DNA of 64,000 nucleotides from Papaver somniferum (GCF_003573695.1 NC_039359.1:80677057-80741056); one strand, 5' to 3'. Shown: positions 52,280 to 64,000, counted from the first letter of the stretch. Translations and numbers: made by a program. The notes: generated by a model not told the origin, from the letters alone.

Positions 52280-53716
52280 TAGCAAATTATAGAGAATAAC
52301 TAAATAATAAAAAGTGAGATCGAGATTACTTACAATCGTACAATAGATTTGATATACCCACGAGTTTTTGTATTCGAAGAGCACAGGTCCACCATCTTCG
52401 GGTAACCCAATGAGTGAATCACCTGTTTTTTCAGTCATCTTCATGTTATGGAGCGACATGTGAAAATCAAAGGCTTATTTGGTTTCTTATCCTTCTTTTC
52501 CGTTGAACTTTATGCTACTAGTTCCACCCGAAGCCTTTTTTCTAGACCGTTACCTTCTTCAAGAACTTCATCTTCTTCGTTATTTTCTCAAGACCTTCAC
52601 CTTCTCTATCATCTCTATCATCATGAATCCCATCATCATCCTCGTCATCATCCTCATCATGATTACCTCCTTCAGCAGCTGAAATTCCTTGATCATCATC
52701 ATCTTTACTTCCTCTAGAAGTCGATATTCCTTGATCATCATCATCATTATTACCTCCTCTACTAGGTGGAATTGATTGGTGTTCATCAGTTTCATTGGAA
52801 TCACTTTGTTCTTCAGATGACGATAGTTGAATGCCGTTTGGTTCGCGTATTTTAAACGTTCCCGACTCCACAAAATCTCCTCTAAGTGTTGCGAGGAGGT
52901 TTCGAAGGAGGAGTAGCATGTTTCTTTCCTTTATTTACATTTTGGAGCCTAAAGAATAACATAATATATAAGGAGTCAATTAAAATTGCATATACAAACT
53001 ACATACTCAGAAACAGTGACATTACATTGCAATTAGTCGTCAAGGTCGATAGTCAAACATAATGACGACTAACTATCTTATGGACTTAGTCGTCAAGGTT
53101 ATAATTTCACAGACATGACGACCAATATCAAAAATAGACACAAAAAACATTGAATTTTGCTAGTTGTTGGTCATCAGGGTCGAAATTATATCAGACCGAC
53201 GACCATAGGTTTTCAAAACCTTAACGACTAATTAAAAAATGGAATGTAGGAAAATAAGTTTTTGACAGTCGTTGGGATGATTTAGATTTGCATAACCTGA
53301 CGACTAATCATAGTTGTCACGGTTTTGGGATGAACATCATGACGACCCTGTGAATGTGACTTTCAGAGATGAAAAATAGTCACGATATTCATCCTAGGAA
53401 GATGATGACTAAAATTAAACATGAAAGTTTGTCATGGTAGACGAAGAGATACCCTGACGACACATAACTGCAATTCAACAATTTCGATTATTCTTCCTAA
53501 TTTGACATTCAAACAACAAAATAAGGTATTGGATTGAGTTTGTGTAATCACTTACTTTCTGAATCTCGTCATTTCTTCAGTTTCTTCGCTTTCATAGATT
53601 TTTTCTTCACCCACTGATTTTTTTTCCCGCTTGTATTGTTGCGCATGCATAGTCTTTCCAATATTAGGGGCATCACAATTAGGTTTTCTCTTAGTGTGTT
53701 TTATACGCTTCCGCAT
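52280..53716 (-). pseudogene. Unrecognised two-exon ORF with acidic repeats, perhaps a CACTA ORF1
   Basis: A first exon 53716-53556 (54 codons, MRKRIKHTKRKPN..., Lys/Arg-rich then Glu-rich) ends at AAA|GTAAG. An acceptor TTAG near 52890 would join it in frame to a stretch (VESGTFKIREPNG) followed by acidic repeats (DDDDQGIS twice, then Asp/Glu runs) to about 52542. Further left, another frame carries TGDSLIGLPEDGGPV (near 52400) after stops. I do not recognise the family. The intron contains the motif array at 53033-53463. It could be a decayed CACTA-type ORF1; no TIR was found. Confidence 0.35.
53033..53463. repeat. Array of about 15 TTAGTCGTCA / TGACGACTAA motifs in alternating orientation
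   Basis: Forward TTAGTCGTCA-type words near 53033, 53086, 53168, 53266, 53313, 53377 and 53430 alternate with reverse TGACGACTAA-type words near 53063, 53116, 53188, 53221, 53298, 53340, 53403 and 53454. Neighbouring pairs form inverted repeats about 40 bp across. This resembles CACTA subterminal regions that bind transposase. Confidence 0.75.
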
Positions 53717-53929
53717 GTTTGAAGATTAATCACAATGAAAATTTCGAATCGACGAGTATTTTTCGTTTGATCGATGAAGATGGATGAAGAGAGAACCAGT
53801 TGTTCGTTAGGATAGAGGACGATGGAGAAGATGAAAATAAAAATGATATTAGAAAATAAATTGGGTTCATTTTAATTAGAATTAGAATCCGCAAGGATAA
53901 TTTCGTAATTTTATCTATTTTTGACACCC

Positions 53930-54210
53930 CTTAACCTTGCTTCTAAGGTTTATTCTTATGGCCTTCAAGTCTAGCATCTAGATTGGAAGTCCATGTCAGC
54001 TAGAATACCCACCCAAGTCATATGGTCATTCCAATCTAGCATCTAGATGCGCTGTACCATTCCGAGAAAGGTAGAATTTTGGTCGCGCTGAATGGAACAA
54101 TGCAACCATCTCAGCCGTCAGATCAAAAAATAAAACAATCTCGCTGAACTATTCCGCAAAAGGTTGAATTTTGGTTGCGCTGAATGGAACAACGAAACTA
54201 TCTCGCTACT
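53930..54210. repeat. Dispersed direct repeats
   Basis: AATTTTGGTCGCGCTGAATG followed by GAACAA occurs near 54075 and, with one change, near 54167 (about 92 bp apart). TCTAGCATCTAGAT occurs near 53970 and 54037. Probably a small non-autonomous repeat; no gene. Confidence 0.6.
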
Positions 54211-56732
54211 AGTTGACATTCAAGATATATGAAAAGAGAAGTAGTGTTGAAGAATAGACAACGCTTTGAGAAAAATTTGCAATGCTTTTTGTCTAAGGTA
54301 GAAGCCAAATCTACCTCATAAGACTTAGCCTAAATCCACTTACATTTTTGTATACTGCTATCGGATTAAATGAAAGTTGTAATTAACCTAATTGCATGTT
54401 GTACTTCAGTCGTACTAAACACATTTTGATAACCAAAATTACCATTTTTTTAAAGTTTAGATAATGGCAAACCTTGGTAGATGCTAAATTTTAGCATATA
54501 CATTTTAGTCAAATAAGAAAAGGATTCTTTAAAAAAAGGGACAATAGCTGCTAAATTTCCACATTACTGTGTAATATTCTAGACCCCAATTCTCGAAAAG
54601 GGCCGTCTGGACTCTGGAATCACAAAGGTAATAATATCCCAAGAAGCACTGCACCTTCATTTTCTTTTTTATGCAGCACAGCCCCAAAACTGGCCCGTAG
54701 TCATTGGTAAGTGCAACAGTGGCGACTCTGCCTAGTGGCAGAACTTTCCAAAAAGTAGGCATAAAATAAGATTTTAGGCGGCTTTCGGATGACTAATCAA
54801 TGGGCCAAAGGCGCGCCTGAGATTTGGGATCAAAAACACTGTGGATCCTGATACAAAGAAAGCCATGCGGGACAAATCTTCTCTAGAAGGAGTAGCATCA
54901 TATAGTTCTCTTAAAAACAGAATTTTTTTTTTCTGTGGCACACCAACTTTATGTTGGCAGCCGACCCATGATGCAATCATGAACTATTATTTTCTAGTCA
55001 GAGTAACAGTGATGTTACCTTATTCAGATGGACCGTTTGCTTGGCGGCATACCCCATAATACATTTTGAAAGACACACAGTAGCTAATGTAAATGTAAGT
55101 GGTGATGTTGATTTTTCTTACGTGGAAAACAATGAATATTGTTTTTGATTTATTTAATTACTGTGTTTTAGATGCAATAAATCAAATAAAGCTTATAAAG
55201 AGTCATAATTATAGTTATAGCGTGTTTGGATATAATTATGTTTTTGATTTTTGTTTTTCCAAAAATAAAAATCAGAAATTCAGATATTTTATTTTACAAA
55301 AAATCTATTTTTCTGCTTATAAAAGTCATTCTGGAATTCCATACGCAAACTGTCTTCTTACAAAAAACCGTATCTAGTGTTATTGGATTTATTACATTAC
55401 GGTATCTTCAGTTTCAGCTGAGAAACTAAACCTCTAACTTATAATTCGGGAGCTCAACCCCGGTCAACTGGACTAATCGGGGTTGGTTACAATTTTTTAG
55501 TTTTTGGTAGATTTAGAGATTTCAGTTTTATGCTTTCACCAGATGAGGTCATGATAGGATGGGTCCTATTTCACCAGCACACTTGTTGTAAATAGGGTAG
55601 AAATCCACCACATTTAAAAGAAGGACCAGAATCACCAGATGGTTGACGACAAGAAATTAACGGGCAAGAAACAGTTAGGAAGTCGCAGATAAAAAAGATG
55701 GACGTATTACGTGGGAAGGAGTAGGTGAAGACTTTCTAGGCTTCGGTCGCCTACCCCCGACCTTGTCTCCCTTGGCTCTTGCTGTTGCTGCTACTTCTCT
55801 TTGACCTCATTTTGTAAAATCAGACTTCCAAACAGTAAGACTTAATAAAGACCACCTCATCATTGGATTCATCTCTTCTTACAACCCGCCTGGTCTTTGA
55901 GCCTACGTCACCTAAAAAATCATAAATGCCATTTAACTCCCATCGCCCTACTATACGAGAAAAGTACAAAATTTTACCAACTTGTCAGTATAAGGACCAT
56001 AATTTAGACGATGACCTTTAGCTAACCTTTTATGTTCACCAAAAAAAAGTAAGTATGAGTGTACCGCTTGTCCCCATTGGGTTCTTTGTACATCTGTACT
56101 AGTAGAACCTTCTTTAACTAGATCTTTTTTTATGCATGGGGTCCTTAAGATTGACGAGATAGAATTTTGTAGGTCGCAGTCCATTCCCTTTTCATACATT
56201 ATCCAAAGAAACAACAATACACTAGGCTCATAGGTATTGGGTACTGAAATTTAGTAGGTGCAAGTAAGACGAATTAAATGATACTGTTGAAAAGTTACTG
56301 GAAACTTTGATCTTAATTGTCAAAAGATTGTTGACAAGTACTACAATCTACCAAGATATTGGAGTATGTATATTTTACTGGGGGCAAAGCAGGTTTTTGG
56401 AGTTATAAGTTAGTGTTGCTAGAAGGGAGAGAGACTTGTTGGAGACGAACACGACTCATTAGTCTCATGCAGTAATTTCAGACATTTCTACTTTGATTTC
56501 ACATTAAAGAGTTCAGTAGTTTAGGATATAAGTAAGATTTCAAAGAGACTTATTTCAATCAGATATCATATGAATCCTGTGGTCTTACATTTGTTCTTGT
56601 AAAGTATATAAATAAGCTTCAACGAGACTTTTGGTGGAGAAAGGACATTGAGACATTATCTTAAGACTTGGGATACGTTTAGCATACCTATAAAAAATGA
56701 TCTTGGCCTTTGAAATATATGACTTTTTAATA
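54211..56732. other. Gene-poor intergenic DNA
   Basis: No gene recognised. Short open stretches (for example 54529-54762, 54774-54980 and 55951-56217 on the minus strand) have no recognisable motif and no splice-supported partner. AT-rich throughout. Confidence 0.5.
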
Positions 56733-57044
56733 CTCCCTCCGTTCCTAATTAATATGTTGGTTTTGTTTTTAAAGAAAATTAAGAAAATTAAGAGAACTAA
56801 GCACTGAAAGTGGTTCTCATGACACTTGTCAATAAAAGAAGTGGAGTGAAATGGTCCTCATGACACTTGTCAGCAAAAGAAGTAAAGTGAAATGGTTCCC
56901 ATAACACTTGTCATCAAAAGAAGTTAAGAGAAAAGTGGTCCCAGAAAATTAAAGTAACATTTGACTTTCCCAATTAGAAAACCAGCCTATTTTTTTGAAA
57001 CATCTATTTATAGAAACCAGCCTATTATTTAGAAACGGAGGGAG
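56733..57044. mobile_element. Stowaway (Tc1/mariner-type) MITE, 312 bp
   Basis: Inverted ends CTCCCTCCGTTCCTAAT and ATTTAGAAACGGAGGGAG are bounded by TA target dinucleotides (56731-56732 and 57045-57046). The interior has three tandem units starting at 56811, 56852 and 56893 (period 41 bp; TGGTCCTCATGACACTTGTC) plus a partial fourth at 56936. Non-autonomous. Confidence 0.9.
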
Positions 57045-57046
57045 TA

Positions 57047-57559
57047 CAATAATGATTACAAGAATTTGGTGGAGGCTTAAAGAAAGCTCAAATTCTCTTT
57101 GAGCAACTGTTTACAAAGCCTGTTACTTCCCTTGATAAAGGCGTGTGATGCTGATACGAAGCCCAAACAATCGGATAGTTGAATTTGGAAAGAAATAAAA
57201 TATGAAATTTACGGACTTCAAAAAAAAATGCTTTTAGGAAATTAGGAAAGGAGATAAAATAAATATTTTGACAAGACTTTTGGATTCCACGAGTAAAACC
57301 ACCGGTTACGAAACTAAATCGGGGAGTAAATAATATAAATCTAGTCTGTGATCTAATTAACCAAAATAACACTTGGAATAATCATAAACTTAGCATATGT
57401 TTTGACACCAACACATAAAATGAAACCCTTCGACTACATATCTCATAGGGAAGATAGAACAGTTTTTAATTTAAACAACAATGGTAAACTTAACATAAAG
57501 TCCTTATAGAATAAACTTAATAGCCATCAACCTGAAAATAAGGAATGAAGTAAAATATG
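57047..57559. other. Intergenic DNA
   Basis: No gene seen. AT-rich, directly right of the Stowaway element. Confidence 0.4.
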
Positions 57560-58044
57560 GTACATAAAAGTCTCTCCTCCTATAAAAATATTTATGTGAA
57601 AAGTGGCTCACTCCACATTTCCAAATAGCATGAGAGTGGCAGCAATTCTGCTAAATATCAACACTACTTGCATGCTACGTAACGAACACAAAGAAACTCT
57701 AACCCACATGTTCCTTGACTATAATTTTACATCCCACATACGAAATCACTTAAAATTTAGCATGAACTACGTCAAAGGGAATGCCACCAACTGCCATGGA
57801 TAGATCAGCAATTGATCATGACAACTGAAAAGGATGGTACATAAATGAGTTGGGATGACCTATGCAATAGCATATAATTAACCTGAAAAAATATGGAAGG
57901 CAAGGTGTAACAAAGTACTCAGCGAGAAAGACCAAAACAACCTAAATACAGATGCAGACATAGTCAAATATATAAATGTTATAACTAATGCAAACAACAA
58001 TAATTACCGTCTCATTCAAAACTTGTACTATAACCCTTTTAGGA
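57560..58044 (+). pseudogene. Old LINE fragment, left half (RT zinc-finger region)
   Basis: In the plus direction it reads TCMLRNEHKETLTHMFLDYNF, which is the zf-RVT pattern of plant LINEs with the second Cys of the first pair (now Arg) and the last Cys (now Tyr) changed. A KNMEGK/IWKARCNK-like linker region follows. The matching RNase H is at 63459-63720, on the other side of a younger LINE inserted within it. Confidence 0.6.
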
Positions 58045-58092
58045 CCAAAACCTTGTCATCTCTTTTTTTTGATAAAAAGAGAAAAAAAATTA

Positions 58093-61000
58093 TTATTGAG
58101 ATATTGTATTGAAGTCTTTTGCCACAAGACTACAAATGTTGGCACTAAAATTCTCATAAAGCTCAACATCTAGTTCAGAAATTCTAACTATCTTAGCAAC
58201 TTCATATGCTACTTGATTGTCATCTCTACTAATGAAAGTAAAATTGCATAAACTAAACCTAGAAGATAAATGTGTTATCTCTTTCAAGATATTTCTATTT
58301 TCCCATTGTATTAAAGAGATAGTTCCTGTAATTGATTGGATAACAAGCTTTGCATCTGCTTCAATGTGTATTCTGATGAATGATTTTTCCTTTGCCAAAA
58401 CTAGTGCCTCACGGATTACCATGCATTCTCCCTCTTCTGGATTTAATGCTCCATTTGTGAAACTTCCTTTGATCCCTCCACATGCTCATGTTTCATCATG
58501 AATAATTAGACTATTGCCTATTTTTCTTGAAGAACAGTCAAATGATGCATCTACATTTATCTTAATAATGCCTGGTAAGGGGGGAAGCCAGTGTGATATA
58601 ATGCAGTGTGTAGGTTCAGATGCAATGTTATAAATAATAGATGAGAATATAAATAATAGTTGATCTTGTGCACAGAAGTAAATGGGTTTAAGGATACTCC
58701 CTGGAAAATGGAATCACATATGTCTTTCTAGATGAACCAAGCACCAATCATTAAGGTGTATAACCAATGTTCATTTGAACTACTATCAGTAGAGAACCAA
58801 CTTGAGCACCACTCTGACACACTTGTGCAATTACTTCTTATTGTATCAATGTTGATATTTACTCCTCTCCACACAGCTCTGGCATGTCTGCATTCCAACA
58901 AAAGATGTTCAATTGTTTCAAATTCATTGCCACAACTACCACATTGAGTTTCCTGCTCAGCATTGTAGACTGCTAATTTATCTCTTGTCTGATTAATCTC
59001 CCTGATGCACTTCCAGATAAAGAGTTTAACTCTATGGGAAGCTCCAGTTTTCCAAAGAGTTTTCCATACAACAGACTCAATAATTCTTGCATTCACAAAA
59101 ACTTCTCTATTGTAGTTAGAAAGCTTATCGTAAGTGCTTACCATCCTTGGAAGGCATCCAAATCATCTTTACTTCCTTTGTGACATCAAGAAACATTCTC
59201 TGGATTCTAGAAGAAGTATTAGTATCAAATAATTGATCTAATAGGGAGATATTCCAATTACTGGTTCCATGGATAATAAGATCAACAACATCTTCATAAA
59301 ATCTGAATAATTCATTCACATGAACTGAAGGAGTTGTCATACATGGGATCCATCTATCTTGTCATATTTTAATTCTTTCACCATTGTTGATTTCCATAAA
59401 ATAATTGTGTTGCACCAGAATAAGACCTTTTGTAATACCATTCCAGGTATATGAGCAATTTTTGGCTTCAATCTTTTTATGAAGAATATCTCCATATCTG
59501 AAATATTTACTTCTAACAAGTTGAACCATAAGATTATTGGAATCAGTACATATTCTCCATGCCAATTTTGTGAAAAGTGCCAGATTGAGCTTTTCTAAAT
59601 CCCTGAATACAAATCCACCAGTATCTTTTGACATGTACATCTTGATTTAAGCTAGAGGATTAGAACCCTTATTTTCTTTATGTCCCCAAAAGAAATGTCT
59701 TTCAATGGAAGTGAGCTTGTTGATGAGCTGATTAGGGAGCTTGAAACTTCCCATCTGATAAGTAGGAACTGCATTTAAAACATGTTTAATCGTTGTTGAT
59801 ATTCCTGCCTGAGTAAGAGAGATTGAATTATAAGTGGATAATCCTTGCTCAAAGTTCTCTTGAATTGACTTGAAATCCTCTTGTTTGGAATGCCCTGATA
59901 GCAGAGGAGAACCCAAGTACTTTTCTTTTGAGTTCATGGCTTTAACTCCAAGTATGCTGGTAAGACAGTTAACAACTTCTGTCTTTGTGTGCTTACTGAA
60001 GTGTACTGCAGATTCTCAAAATTTATAATTTGACCTGACTGTGAACTAAACTCATTGAGAAGAATAAGTACATTGTTAAAAGAAGAAAGATTTTCCTGAG
60101 TGAAAATCAGGCAGTCATCTGCAAAGAGCAAATGATTAATGGCTGGTGCATTACAAGCCACTTAAATACCTTGTATAGTTTTGTTTTGTTGAGATACAAC
60201 AAGTTGTCTTGAAATAAATTCCATTGCAAGAATAAACAATTAAGGTGATAGTGGATCACCTTGTGTTATACCTCTTGTAGGTTGGAATTCATCACAAGGT
60301 GATCCATTTAGAAGTACTGAGAGGGTGGAGGTACTTATACACTGATGGATCAAGTCACATAAATCATCACTGAATCCAAAATAATTGAGTACTTTGAGAA
60401 GGAAACTCCACTCTAATATGTCAAATGCTTTTGACATATCCATCTTGAGTGCCAACCAGCCAATTTGACCTTTTTTTTTCTTAAATGAATGTATGATTTC
60501 TTGGGCTATTACTGTGTTGTCACTAATAAGCCTGCCAGAGACATATGCTGCTTGATAAGAGGAAATAATCTTCTCCATTAATGGTTTCATTTTTTGACAA
60601 GAATTTTAGTGATTATTTTATAGGAAGTATTATACAATCCTATAGGTCTATAATCTGCTGCATAAGTTGACTTTTTCTTCTTTGGGATAAGAGAAATATA
60701 AGTTTTGTTAACTTGTCTTGACAAATATTTAGTCTCAAAAAATTTCTTGACCATGAGGCAAATATATTTACCTATAATTCTCCACTGACTTTTGTAAAAA
60801 CCAGCTTGAAATCCTTCAGGCCCTGGAGAACTCCAATTTTGCATGCTTTTTAGAGTTGCAAAGATATCATCTGAAGAAGGGATACTTGTAAGAAGTACAT
60901 TATCTTCTGCAGTAATGCAAGTAGGAAGTATAGAGAAGAGGTGCTCATCAAGAACTGGATTAGTAGTGGAACTTATACTGCTGAAATGTTGGGTAAGATA

Positions 61001-62168
61001 TGATGAAATATCCTCTCTAGACTGCAGCCAATTACCATTATAGTCTTGTATGGAATCAATGTTATTTATGCTCCTTTTTCTATTACATTTTGAATGAAAG
61101 TACTTGGTATTATTATCCATGTCCTTGATAAAACTGTCTCTTGACTTTTGCTGATAAAATTCATTATGTACTTTATGCCATATGTTGAGATCATTGTTAA
61201 CTGCCATAATTTGAGCATCTGCCTGAGAGCTATGTGGTTGAGCTTGTAATGAAGATAGTTGTTGTTGCAGAGAATTAACATGTTGATGTATGTTACCAAA
61301 ATGCTCTATATTCCATTTAGAGAGAAATTTTCTAGTAATGTTCATTTTGTTAGTAAACTGAAAAGCAGGTGAACCATTAAATTCAGTTTTCCAAGCATTG
61401 GCAATAACATTGGAACAAGAATCACCATTAAACCAAGTAAGAAAGAATTTGAAAGGTTTCCAGTAGTTTGATATACAAGAATCAGTCACAAACATTATGG
61501 GACTATGGTCACTACCCACATGATTTAGATGATACAACTTAGAGTTATGGAAAGAGATATTCCAATCACTATTACCTAGGGCCATATCTATCTTGGATTT
61601 TCTATCTCCTGTACCTAAATTGTTGCTAGTCCAAGTATGACTTTTGTCGGAATAACCTAAGTCTTCTAAAAACACAATCTGCTACAACCTTATTGACCTA
61701 ACCATTAATAGAGAAAGAAGCATTGTTATCATTGTCTGAAATGTGGAAGTTGAGATCTCCTAGAAGAATCCAAGGGCTACTGTTATTCTTACTAATATCT
61801 AGAACATAATTCCACTGAGATTTTTTCTTATGATAATTAGTGTGCCCATACATACAAGTAAGGAGAAATTCAGGCTTGATATTATCAGCTTGAACCAGAA
61901 TGTTAAACATGTTATTGCTTTTACCAACTACATCACAAGAGAAACCATTTTTCCATAGAAGAACAAGCCCTCCAGATAAGCCAATAGGATCAATAAAAGC
62001 ATAATTAGGATATTGATAATGTTTAAGAATAGGTATGCTTTTGTCTTGATTTATTTTTGTTTCACACAAAAATATAATGTCAGGATTTTGACATCTAATG
62101 AGGTCACTGAGGTGATTTCCGGTGGCTGAAGTTTTGATCCCTTGTACATTACAAGAAATTATTTTCAT
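58093..62168 (-). pseudogene. LINE ORF2 remnant: endonuclease, RT, zf-RVT, RNase H
   Basis: Endonuclease starts MKIISCNVQGIK (62168) with LCETKI, GDLNFHISD and GSDHSPI. RT core: YRPIGLYNTSYKIITKIL (60640), SSYQAAYVSGRLISD, DMSKAFD, GITQGDPLSP (60245) and FADDCLIF (60105). zf-RVT near 58900 has the C-x2-C ... H-x4-C pattern. RNase H (58570-58093) keeps VDASF, EGEC and EADAK, but the final catalytic Asp of NQVADE is Tyr (NQVAYE). Stops occur at about 61695, 60589, 60240, 59937, 59645, 59340 and 58470 among others. Confidence 0.9.
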
Positions 62169-62359
62169 ACTGCGAATTTTTATTGAGTCAACTAAGATGC
62201 AGTGAAGAAGATTAAAACTAATAATCAAAAGAAAGATTGTATGGGATATGATTTTTTTGAGTTCCACAAATGTGCAGTATGAAGTGTTTAAAAACTAAAT
62301 GCAAAGAAAAGCAAATGGCACTGAGTGGATAACTAAGGTAAATTAACTGATAAAAAGTA

Positions 62360-63176
62360 GAAATGGAAGTATTTAGAAATACCTGACTCTCCAGTTGTGT
62401 GCTCATAGTTTTCTTATCCTTAGCAGTGATAGATGAGGGAGTTTGAAAGTCTTTGTTAGTCTTAGTGGTTTCACAGGAATGAGCACCATTGGAAGAACCT
62501 ATAGATGTGGTGCAATCTTCCATTCTACTTCTCTTTCCAAGCCTGTTGTCTTCACTAACTTCTTCTTGATCTCCTTTGTTGACTAGGAAATTCATATTGA
62601 TGATTTCACCATCCTTAGGTGAGACAAACACTGCATTCTTAACATATTTTTTTTGAGTACTCTTGATAATTGGAACAACATTTTTTGAGACAGTAGTTAT
62701 GTTCTTCCTTATCATTTTTGGATTGCCAAAAAAATATGGCTTTTCATGAGCTTTTTGAAGAAAGATAGTTGCATACTTGCAGGCAATTCCACAATGCTTG
62801 ACAACATAGCATTTAGTACAAATAAGCTCAAATTATGGTAACAGATTAATTGACTGAGTTTAGCTGAATAGAAGGAAAAAATAGCGAATATTAACCAATG
62901 AAGTAAAATCCGGTGATTGATTTTCTGTTTCCATTTGTAACTGAAGAAGCGGTTTTGGGGTGAATTTGAATTTGAATTTCTTCCAAGGCGGGATGTGTTG
63001 AAATTTTGACTCATTTCATTAAACCGATTCAGGATTCTTTGACAATGGAAACCACTGATACTAACAAAGACAATTCTTTCTACCAAACGATTAGCGAACT
63101 CCCTAGCAAACGCTTTGTTCACTTGCACAAATGTTAAGGCAAATGCCATGATGTATAAACAAACCTGCACACACAT
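62360..63176 (-). pseudogene. LINE ORF1 (gag-like) remnant
   Basis: Open pieces at 63176-62712 and 62715-62360 lie in different frames. The second frame, extended leftward, gives a CX2CX4HX4C knuckle (CTKCYVVKHCGIAC, near 62815-62775) followed by a basic and Ser/Thr-rich tail. The N-terminal piece begins near 63150 (MAFALTFVQVNKAF). This fits a nucleic-acid-binding ORF1 protein; at least one frameshift separates the parts. Confidence 0.55.
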
Positions 63177-63458
63177 GATGGAGAGAACCAGATAATTAGT
63201 TCTTCATTGTTTGTGAAAACTAAGAAAAGATAACACTATAAAGTTGAAATGAAACAACAGAAGTTAAAAACAAATAGAAAAGAGGAAAGAAGTAAAAAAT
63301 CAGATCAATAAGACTTAGAGATTTGATGCATTGTTGTAAATCTTAAGATTTGATGTAAAAAATTTGAAAACAATTTCATGTGAGTTGACTCATTAATGTC
63401 GCCCGATTCATCTGGTCCTGAAAAAAATCATTAATGTTTCCCAAAACCTTGTCATCTC

Positions 63459-63720
63459 AAAGCCTTTGGCATTATCCGGAGCTTATGAACTGCAGAATAT
63501 ATCCATGCTACCTGATACAAGTGATTATGCAATAATACTAACACTCATTGATGATGCAGGAAACTGCATAGAAGCTAGAGGGCATTCTTCAGGATGGAAG
63601 TCCAAAGAATTACTAGAGCTAAATAGTGTGGAAGAATCTTTCAAATGGGCTACAGAGCTGACTGGACATAATATAGAGTTCCAATGCGATTCTGAACCTA
63701 TTTTGCTGCTTTTTATTTGA
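63459..63720 (+). pseudogene. Old LINE fragment, right half (RNase H)
   Basis: Open plus-strand stretch: TSDYAIILTLIDDAGNCIE, then ELLELNSVEESFKWATEL and IEFQCDSEPIL, which follows the plant LINE-type RNase H layout (first strand, central helix, then the xxxDS step). It continues the fragment at 57560-58044 across the younger LINE. The acidic residues are partly preserved. Could alternatively be a free-standing RNase H-like gene fragment. Confidence 0.5.
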
Positions 63721-64000
63721 ATGTATGCAAAGGCCAAGAAAGAAAAATTCAATCACAGTTATTATTTATGAGAAGCAAACAAAAAACATAATTTCAGAGC
63801 AATGTCTTTTATTATAGTTCATAAACTTAAATTCTCTTATGACAAACATATCCGTCATTTGCAACAAGTCTATCACTATGGGTAGATGGAAAGGTGGTCA
63901 ACTAAACAATTTGATTATTCATCTCAATACGAGAAATGATATAATCAGTGAATTGTACTGCAGCCACACTTCTGCTTAGAAGTTCATGGTTTTCGCTTCT
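63721..64000. other. Right window edge
   Basis: No feature recognised in these 280 bases. Confidence 0.4.

Larger units (their letters stand above)
58063..63440 (-). mobile_element. Full-length L1-type LINE with 18-bp target duplication
   Basis: The element is flanked by CCAAAACCTTGTCATCTC at 58045-58062 and, identically, at 63441-63458. On the minus strand it runs from 63440 to an A-run next to the left copy (a T-run on the plus strand, 58063-58070), as target-primed reverse transcription requires. It contains a gag-like ORF1, endonuclease, RT, zf-RVT and RNase H in that order. Stops and frameshifts make it inactive. At 5.38 kb, with ORF1 present, it appears not to be 5'-truncated. Confidence 0.93.

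Noticed and set aside
54529..56217. Minus-strand frames at 54529-54762, 54774-54980 and 55951-56217
   Set aside because: Short, no motif, no consistent splice partners; cannot be supported as genes.

Overview
This is a stretch of a plant nuclear genome. It has intron-rich genes with GT-AG junctions, plant-type LTR retrotransposons, CACTA and Stowaway DNA transposons, plant L1-type LINEs with C-terminal RNase H, a plant-type GH1 beta-glucosidase and a plant PDR-type ABCG transporter. It looks like a eudicot; I cannot name the species from sequence alone. No rRNA, tRNA or CRISPR feature was seen.

Only two host genes look intact, both on the minus strand: a 12-exon family 1 beta-glucosidase (25383-28460, 543 codons plus stop) and a 20-exon full-size PDR ABC transporter closest to ABCG36/PDR8/PEN3 (40321-48054, 1487 codons plus stop). 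In both, every exon joins in frame. They were about 1.2 kb apart until a 10.7-kb retrotransposon array inserted between them. Two copies of a signal-peptide exon with its promoter (1-68 and 24584-24659, minus strand) are remnants of a duplicated small secreted-protein gene; the second now splices in frame into a LINE reverse-transcriptase fragment.

Layout: 1-2089 duplicated promoter, then a low-complexity element with a palindrome-based minisatellite. 2090-3086 CACTA terminus, interrupted by a 5.67-kb Copia element (3087-8752). 8758-11290 unassigned DNA with an assembly gap (9765-9907). 11290-20829 a 5'-truncated Tat-lineage Ty3/gypsy element with a multi-exon antisense gene. 20830-22540 repeats including a hairpin-bearing tandem array. 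22856-24476 RTE-type LINE fragment. 25383-28460 beta-glucosidase. 28987-39685 compound Copia element (three LTRs, two interiors, one target duplication). 40321-48054 ABCG transporter. 49130-52065 5' part of another RTE LINE. 52280-53720 decayed acidic-repeat ORF with a dense inverted motif array in its intron. 56733-57044 Stowaway MITE. 57560-63720 an old LINE split by a younger full-length antisense L1-type LINE (58063-63440) with an 18-bp target duplication.

The most notable signals are: (i) Copia LTRs carrying two tandem snRNA-type promoter modules (USE, 33 bp, TATA); (ii) the compound Copia array whose middle LTR has a different origin from the outer two; (iii) the beta-glucosidase/ABCG36-like neighbour pair, which recalls the PEN2/PEN3 defence pair; (iv) two unrelated minisatellites built on short palindromes.
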